Assembly (NCBI GenBank): GCA_945901665.1
Contig: CAMDLJ010000075.1
Span: forward strand, 1 to 9,628
Source: Bordetella parapertussis
Lineage (GTDB): Bacteria; Pseudomonadota; Gammaproteobacteria; Burkholderiales; Burkholderiaceae
Reading direction: 5' to 3'
DNA: 9,628 nucleotides
Positions 5,518 to 9,628 of the stretch are shown here, piece after piece (position 1 is the stretch's first letter; each line of letters starts with the position of its first letter). The position numbers were made by a program, and so were the translations under genes. The notes under the pieces were generated by a model. That model saw only the letters and a list, made by a program, of their open reading frames with translations, was not told the origin of the DNA and did no database searches.

Positions 5518-8500
5518 GTGGGCCTCCATTGTGCAGCGGGTGTCGCGCTGGGTGACCACACCCGAGGCCCCATCACACGCTGGCGCAAGCGCTCCAAGCC
5601 GACAAACACCACAGGGGTGGTGTACAGGGTCAGCAGTTGGCTGAGCAGCAAACCACCCAACACCGACAGACCCAAGGGCCAGCGCAGCTCGGCACCGTCT
5701 CCCTGGCTCAGGGCCAAGGGCAATGCGCCCAGCATGGCGGCCAAGGTGGTCATCCAAATCGGGCGCACGCGCAATTGGCAGGCCTGGTAGATGGACTGGG
5801 CCGCGCTCCATCCCCGGCGTTGCCGCTCCAAGGCAAAGTCGATCATCAAAATCGCATTCTTTTTGACAATGCCAATCAACAAGATCACCCCGATCATGGC
5901 GATGATGGAGAACTCGGTGTCAAACAGCATCAAAGCCAGTAAAGCGCCCACACCGGCCGAGGGCAAGGTGGACAAAATGGTGATGGGGTGCAATAAGCTT
6001 TCATACAGCACACCCAGCACCAAATACAGGGTGACCAAGGCCGCCAATATGAGCAAGGGTTGCGTCTCCAAAGAGCGCTGATAGGCATTGACCGTGCCCG
6101 AGAAGCTGCCCCGCACAGACACTGGGATTTTCAATTCGCCCAATGCTTTGTCCATGGCTTCAGTGGCCTGGGACAAGGACACCCCAGGGGCCAGGCTGAA
6201 GCTGATGGTGTCCGAGGGCACGCCGCCCTCGTGGCTGACCGACAAAGCCGTGTGGGTCATCTCCAAGCGCGCAAAAGCGCTCAAGGGCACGGCTTGGCCA
6301 CTGGCGTTGATGAACTGCATTTGCTGCAAAGACTCTGGCCCTTGGAGGTGCTGGGGGGCCAACTCCATCACCACCCGGTATTGGTTCAAGGGATGGTAGA
6401 TCACACCCACCTGGCGTTGCCCATAGGCGTTGTTCAAGGTCGCATCGATCATGCGCATGCTCAAGCCCAGCCGGGCCAGGGCCTCGCGGTCAATCACCAA
6501 AGTGGTTTGCAAGCCACGGTCTTCATAGTCGGTGTTGATATCTTCCAATTGGGGCAAGCGGCTCAGGGCCAAGCGGATGCGTGGCTCCCACACGCTCAGG
6601 TCTTCCAAATCATCGGTTTTCAAGGTGTATTCGTACTGGGCACTGGAGACGCGGGCACCGATGCGCAAATCTTGACCCGGCACCAAAAACAACGAGGCAC
6701 CGGCTTGCTTGGCCAGTTTGGGGCGCAAGCGGGCCACCACTTGATCGGCAGAGACATCGCGCTGATCGCGCGGCTTCAAAGACAAAAACATTTGCGCCGA
6801 ATTGCGTCGGCCACCACCGGTGAAACCGGTCACGCTTTCCACCGCAGGGTCGGCGCGCACGATGGCAATAAACTCGTCCAAGCGTTTTTGCATGGCTTGG
6901 AACGAGGTGCTTTGATCGGCCCGGATGGAGCCAAAAATGCGTCCCGTGTCTTGTTGCGGGAAAAAACCTTTTGGAATAGATTGGTACAAATACACATTCA
7001 GCCCAATGGCCGCGAACAAAATCAACCACATCACCGGTTGATGGCGCAGTGCCCAAGCCAGGCTGACGCGGTAAAACCGCGAAGCCTTGGGGCGACGCGC
7101 CCACCAGCGCCGCCACCCTGTGAGCTGGGGGAGAGGCGCCGCAGGCACAGTAGGTACCAAACGGACATGGGGCTGCAACAAGGCCGCGCACATCATGGGC
7201 GTGGTGGTCAGGGAGACCCACAGCGATATCAAAATGGCCAGGGAGAGCACCACCGCAAATTCATGGAACAAGCGGCCCAGCACCCCGCCCATGAGCAAGA
7301 TGGGGATGAACACCGCGATCAAGGACAGGCTGATGGACACCACGGTGAAGCCAATTTCGCGGCTGCCCCTCAGCGCAGCTTGCAAAGGCGTGGCGCCGCG
7401 CTCCAGGTGGCGGGTGATGTTCTCCAGCACCACAATGGCGTCATCCACCACAAAGCCCGTGGCAATGGTCAAAGCCATCAATGACAGGTTGTTCAAGCTG
7501 TAACCCAAGAGATACATGCCCGCAAACGTGCCCGCCAGTGACACTGGCACGGCCACGCTGGGAATCAAGGCCGAGCGCAGGCGGCGCAAAAACAAGCCCA
7601 CCACCACGATCACCAAGCCCACCGAGATGGCCAAGGATTTTTGGATCTCACCCAAGGAGGCGCGAATCGTCAAGGTGCGGTCGGACACCACTTGCATGTC
7701 CACCGCCGCAGGGATGCCCGCTTGCAGCACCGGCATCAGGGCGCGCACCCGCGCCACGGTTTCGATGACATTGGCATCGGGCTGCTTATTGAGCAATATC
7801 AGAATGGCTGGCTCGCCGTTGGACACGCCGTAGTTGCGCACGTCTTGCACCGAGTCGCTGACCTGGGCCACGTCACCCAAGCGCACGGCGCGGCCATCGC
7901 GGTAGCGCAGCACCAAAGGGGTGTAGTCGTCGGCGCGGCTGGCCTGGTCGTTGGCGCCGATTTGCCAACTGCGTTGGGCATCTTCGACCTGGCCTTTGGG
8001 CCGGTTGGCATTGGTCGCGGCCACGGCCGTGCGCACATCTTCCAGTGCCAGGCCTTGGCTCGCCAGTTTGGCCGGATCGATTTCAATGCGCACCGCTGGC
8101 AAGGCCCCACCGCCAATGGTCACCTGCCCCACGCCATCGACCTGCGACAAGCGCTGGGACAACAAGGTGGACGCCACGTCATAGAGCTGGCCGCGTGAGA
8201 GGTTTTTCGAGGTCAAGGCCAAAATCAAAATCGGCGCATCGGCGGGGTTGACCTTGCGGTAACTCGGGTTGCTGGGCATGCCCGTGGGCAACAGGGCGCG
8301 CGAGGCATTGATGGCCGCTTGCACATCGCGCGCTGCGCCGTTGATGTCTCGGCTGAGGTCAAATTGCAAACTCACCCGGGTGCTGCCCAGCGATGAGTAA
8401 GAGGTCATTTCATTGACCCCGGCGATGGTGCCCAAGGCCCGCTCCAGAGGCGTGGCCACAGTGGCGGCCATGGTCTCTGGGCTGGCCCCCGGCAAATTGG

Positions 8501-8681
8501 CCTGCACCGAAATGGTCGGGAACTCGACCTGGGGCAAGGGGGCCACCGGCAGTTGGAAATAGGCCAACACCCCTGCCAGAGCCAGACCCAGGGTGATCAA
8601 GGTGGTGGCCACCGGTCGGGCCACAAAGGGGGCCGAGAAATGGGGTGCACCATCGGTCCAGGCATCGCGCACGCGGTTCAT
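5514..8681 (-). CDS. mdtC: MdtC/MuxC-like RND multidrug efflux permease
   Basis: A 1055-aa inner-membrane RND (AcrB-family, PF00873) proton/drug antiporter. The match to E. coli MdtC (about 1025 aa) is close over the whole length: first TM at about 24-42, [14 protein letters not shown] (44-57), then [58 protein letters not shown] with the TM4 proton-relay pair D413-D414, FFPQQDTG, and TM10 with K940-K941 (IVKKNAILM). All relay residues I can check are intact. ATG 8681 is chosen over the upstream open frame to 8894: it has AGGTG 5 nt before it and overlaps the MdtB-like stop as ATGA. A Trp/Arg-rich central loop ([16 protein letters not shown], then [11 protein letters not shown]; about bases 7081-7175) seems longer than in E. 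coli MdtC. It should form a mixed pump with the MdtB-like protein; in E. coli the trimer is two MdtB to one MdtC. Drug range cannot be predicted. Confidence 0.93.
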   Translation of the reverse strand: MNRVRDAWTDGAPHFSAPFVARPVATTLITLGLALAGVLAYFQLPVAPLPQVEFPTISVQANLPGASPETMAATVATPLERALGTIAGVNEMTSYSSLGSTRVSLQFDLSRDINGAARDVQAAINASRALLPTGMPSNPSYRKVNPADAPILILALTSKNLSRGQLYDVASTLLSQRLSQVDGVGQVTIGGGALPAVRIEIDPAKLASQGLALEDVRTAVAATNANRPKGQVEDAQRSWQIGANDQASRADDYTPLVLRYRDGRAVRLGDVAQVSDSVQDVRNYGVSNGEPAILILLNKQPDANVIETVARVRALMPVLQAGIPAAVDMQVVSDRTLTIRASLGEIQKSLAISVGLVIVVVGLFLRRLRSALIPSVAVPVSLAGTFAGMYLLGYSLNNLSLMALTIATGFVVDDAIVVLENITRHLERGATPLQAALRGSREIGFTVVSISLSLIAVFIPILLMGGVLGRLFHEFAVVLSLAILISLWVSLTTTPMMCAALLQPHVRLVPTVPAAPLPQLTGWRRWWARRPKASRFYRVSLAWALRHQPVMWLILFAAIGLNVYLYQSIPKGFFPQQDTGRIFGSIRADQSTSFQAMQKRLDEFIAIVRADPAVESVTGFTGGGRRNSAQMFLSLKPRDQRDVSADQVVARLRPKLAKQAGASLFLVPGQDLRIGARVSSAQYEYTLKTDDLEDLSVWEPRIRLALSRLPQLEDINTDYEDRGLQTTLVIDREALARLGLSMRMIDATLNNAYGQRQVGVIYHPLNQYRVVMELAPQHLQGPESLQQMQFINASGQAVPLSAFARLEMTHTALSVSHEGGVPSDTISFSLAPGVSLSQATEAMDKALGELKIPVSVRGSFSGTVNAYQRSLETQPLLILAALVTLYLVLGVLYESLLHPITILSTLPSAGVGALLALMLFDTEFSIIAMIGVILLIGIVKKNAILMIDFALERQRRGWSAAQSIYQACQLRVRPIWMTTLAAMLGALPLALSQGDGAELRWPLGLSVLGGLLLSQLLTLYTTPVVFVGLERLRQRVMGPRVWSPSATPAAQWRPT
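5523..5527 (-). promoter_or_regulatory. Shine-Dalgarno GGAGG for outer-membrane channel gene
   Basis: Minus-strand GGAGG lies 5 nt before ATG 5517, inside the last codons of the permease gene. It fixes the start at MSLVSPHR. Confidence 0.8.
5944..5990. repeat. Paralogous near-identical 47-bp segment, copy 1 (in MdtC-like gene)
   Basis: These 47 bases match 9060-9106 at 45 of 47 positions, in direct orientation, including an uninterrupted 24-base identity (5967-5990 with 9083-9106). They encode the conserved [16 protein letters not shown] segment of the RND fold. Sharing nearly all synonymous positions is more than protein constraint alone requires. Confidence 0.7.
8678..8681 (-). promoter_or_regulatory. 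ATGA stop/start overlap (MdtB-like to MdtC-like)
   Basis: The minus-strand ATG of the MdtC-like gene (8681-8679) overlaps the TGA (8680-8678) of the MdtB-like gene. It suits two permeases that must assemble in one heterotrimer. Confidence 0.85.
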
Positions 8682-9628
8682 GGCCGCACCTGTGGCAAAC
8701 GCCGCGCAAAAAACAAATAAATCACTGGCGTGGTGTACAAGGTCAACCACTGGCTCACGATCAAGCCGCCCACCATGGTCACGCCCAGCGGCTGGCGCAA
8801 CTCGCTGCCCACGCCGCTGCCCAGCATCAAGGGCAAGGCACTGAGCAAGGCACACAAGGTGGTCATCAAAATCGGGCGAAAGCGCTGCAAACAAGCTTGG
8901 TGAATGGCCTCGCGCGGTGGCAAGCCTTGCTCGCGCTCGGCATCCAGCGCAAAGTCAATCATCATGATGGCGTTTTTCTTGACGATGCCAATCAGCAAGA
9001 CGATGCCAATCACTGCGATCATCCCCAGGTCCATGCCCGCCAGCAGCAAGGCCAGCAGCGCGCCCACGCCGGCCGAGGGCAGGGTGGACAAAATGGTGAT
9101 GGGGTGGATATAGCTCTCATACAAAATACCCAGCACGATGTACATGGTGACCACGGCGGCCAAGATCAACCACAAGGTATTGACCAGCGAGGCCTGAAAG
9201 GCCAAAGCCGCACCTTGGAAACGGGTTTCGATGGACACCGGCATGCCCTGGGCCAACAGTTCAGTGCGCGCAGCCTCAATGGCCTGCACCGCTTGCCCCA
9301 GTGCAAAACCGGGCGCCGGGTTGAACGACAAGGTGACCGCCGGGTACTGCGCCACATGGGTGATGCTGAGCAAGGCCGGTTTTTCCACCACCTGGGCCAA
9401 TGACGACAAGGGCACTTGCACGCCAGCAGCGGCAGGCACATACAAACGCTGCAATGCCGCAGGACCCAGGCGCTGGGCGCTGGCCACTTCCAACACCACG
9501 CGGTACTGGTTGCTTTGGGTGAAGATGGTCGAGATCAAGCGCTGGCCAAACGCGTTGTACAAGGCCTGGTCGATGGCCGACACACTCACCCCCAGGCGGG
9601 CAGTGGCCTCACGGTCGATCTGCACATA
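8678..9628 (-). CDS. mdtB: MdtB/MuxB-like RND efflux permease, C-terminal part (5' end outside window)
   Basis: The frame is open to the right edge (first codon seen TAT, then GTG at 9625), so about 316 C-terminal residues of a roughly 1040-aa permease are present. The part seen begins in the second periplasmic porter region ([37 protein letters not shown]), continues through [20 protein letters not shown] and the TM10 lysine pair in IVKKNAIMM (Lys codons at 8975-8980), and ends with [19 protein letters not shown] and [13 protein letters not shown]. It is clearly a paralogue, not a copy, of the following permease. I call it MdtB-like mainly because it precedes an MdtC-like gene with an overlapping stop/start. 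The TM4 Asp pair lies outside the window, so full function cannot be judged. A membrane-fusion protein (MdtA/MuxA) gene is expected further upstream. Confidence 0.9.
   Translation of the reverse strand, partial: YVQIDREATARLGVSVSAIDQALYNAFGQRLISTIFTQSNQYRVVLEVASAQRLGPAALQRLYVPAAAGVQVPLSSLAQVVEKPALLSITHVAQYPAVTLSFNPAPGFALGQAVQAIEAARTELLAQGMPVSIETRFQGAALAFQASLVNTLWLILAAVVTMYIVLGILYESYIHPITILSTLPSAGVGALLALLLAGMDLGMIAVIGIVLLIGIVKKNAIMMIDFALDAEREQGLPPREAIHQACLQRFRPILMTTLCALLSALPLMLGSGVGSELRQPLGVTMVGGLIVSQWLTLYTTPVIYLFFARRLPQVRP
8687..8691 (-). promoter_or_regulatory. Shine-Dalgarno AGGTG for MdtC-like gene
   Basis: Minus-strand AGGTG lies 5 nt before ATG 8681, within the last codons of the MdtB-like gene, and supports that start. 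Confidence 0.65.
9060..9106. repeat. Paralogous near-identical 47-bp segment, copy 2 (in MdtB-like gene)
   Basis: Partner of 5944-5990, 3116 bp away in the same orientation, encoding the same 16 residues. Flanking sequence is much less alike, as expected for old paralogues with a locally homogenised or constrained block. Confidence 0.7.

Noticed and set aside
5518..5811. Upstream extension of the channel frame to 5811
   Set aside because: It overlaps the conserved end of the MdtC-like permease and would hide the lipoprotein signal peptide internally.
6060..7484. Long plus-strand open frame (474 codons) inside the MdtC-like gene
   Set aside because: His/Gln/Gly-rich translation antisense to a strongly conserved RND permease; shadow of codon bias.
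8682..8894. Upstream extension of the MdtC-like frame to 8894
   Set aside because: These codons overlap the conserved C-terminus of the MdtB-like permease in another frame; the ATG at 8681 with Shine-Dalgarno and ATGA overlap is better.

Overview
The window looks like a chromosomal piece of a betaproteobacterium, most likely Burkholderiales/Comamonadaceae (inferred). The reasons are two Bug-type (TctC-like) solute-binding proteins without a membrane partner, which is typical of that order, and fairly GC-rich codon use. It holds two tightly packed gene clusters that point at each other and meet at about 3.94-4.11 kb. Both clusters begin outside the window, so neither main promoter can be seen. 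Nothing in the window indicates a transposon, integrase, tRNA, rRNA or CRISPR array.

Plus strand, 1-3937: four genes in one direction with almost no spacing. They are a Bug binding protein (5' end cut by the window), a divergent oligogalacturonate-lyase-family (PL22) beta-propeller, a DUF1445/D-glutamate-cyclase-family putative hydro-lyase, and a second Bug binding protein with a Tat-like signal. This reads as a small uptake-and-catabolism module for an organic acid or sugar acid: two periplasmic binding proteins flank two cytoplasmic lyase-type enzymes. The PL22 protein keeps the Q..H.H and H metal-site pattern of oligogalacturonate lyase. It differs from my memory of the enterobacterial enzyme in a segment next to the active site, so the substrate may not be a galacturonide. 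No tctA/tctB, kduI, kduD or regulator gene is in view.

Minus strand, 9628-4108: the 3' part of an MdtB-like RND permease, a complete MdtC-like RND permease, and a NodT-type outer-membrane lipoprotein channel. The genes are joined by two ATGA stop/start overlaps, each with a Shine-Dalgarno 5 nt before the ATG. The order permease-permease-channel matches Pseudomonas muxB-muxC-opmB, and the permeases match E. coli MdtB/MdtC. A membrane-fusion protein gene is expected just beyond 9628.

Junction, 3938-4107: 28 nt after the channel gene, on its strand, lies a short reading frame whose first 30 codons read like the N-terminus of an OmpR-type response regulator receiver domain. It then loses all resemblance and runs into the antisense of the second Bug gene. 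I interpret it as the stump of a two-component regulator once downstream of the efflux operon, cut by the rearrangement that brought the two clusters together. I found no convincing terminator in this gap.
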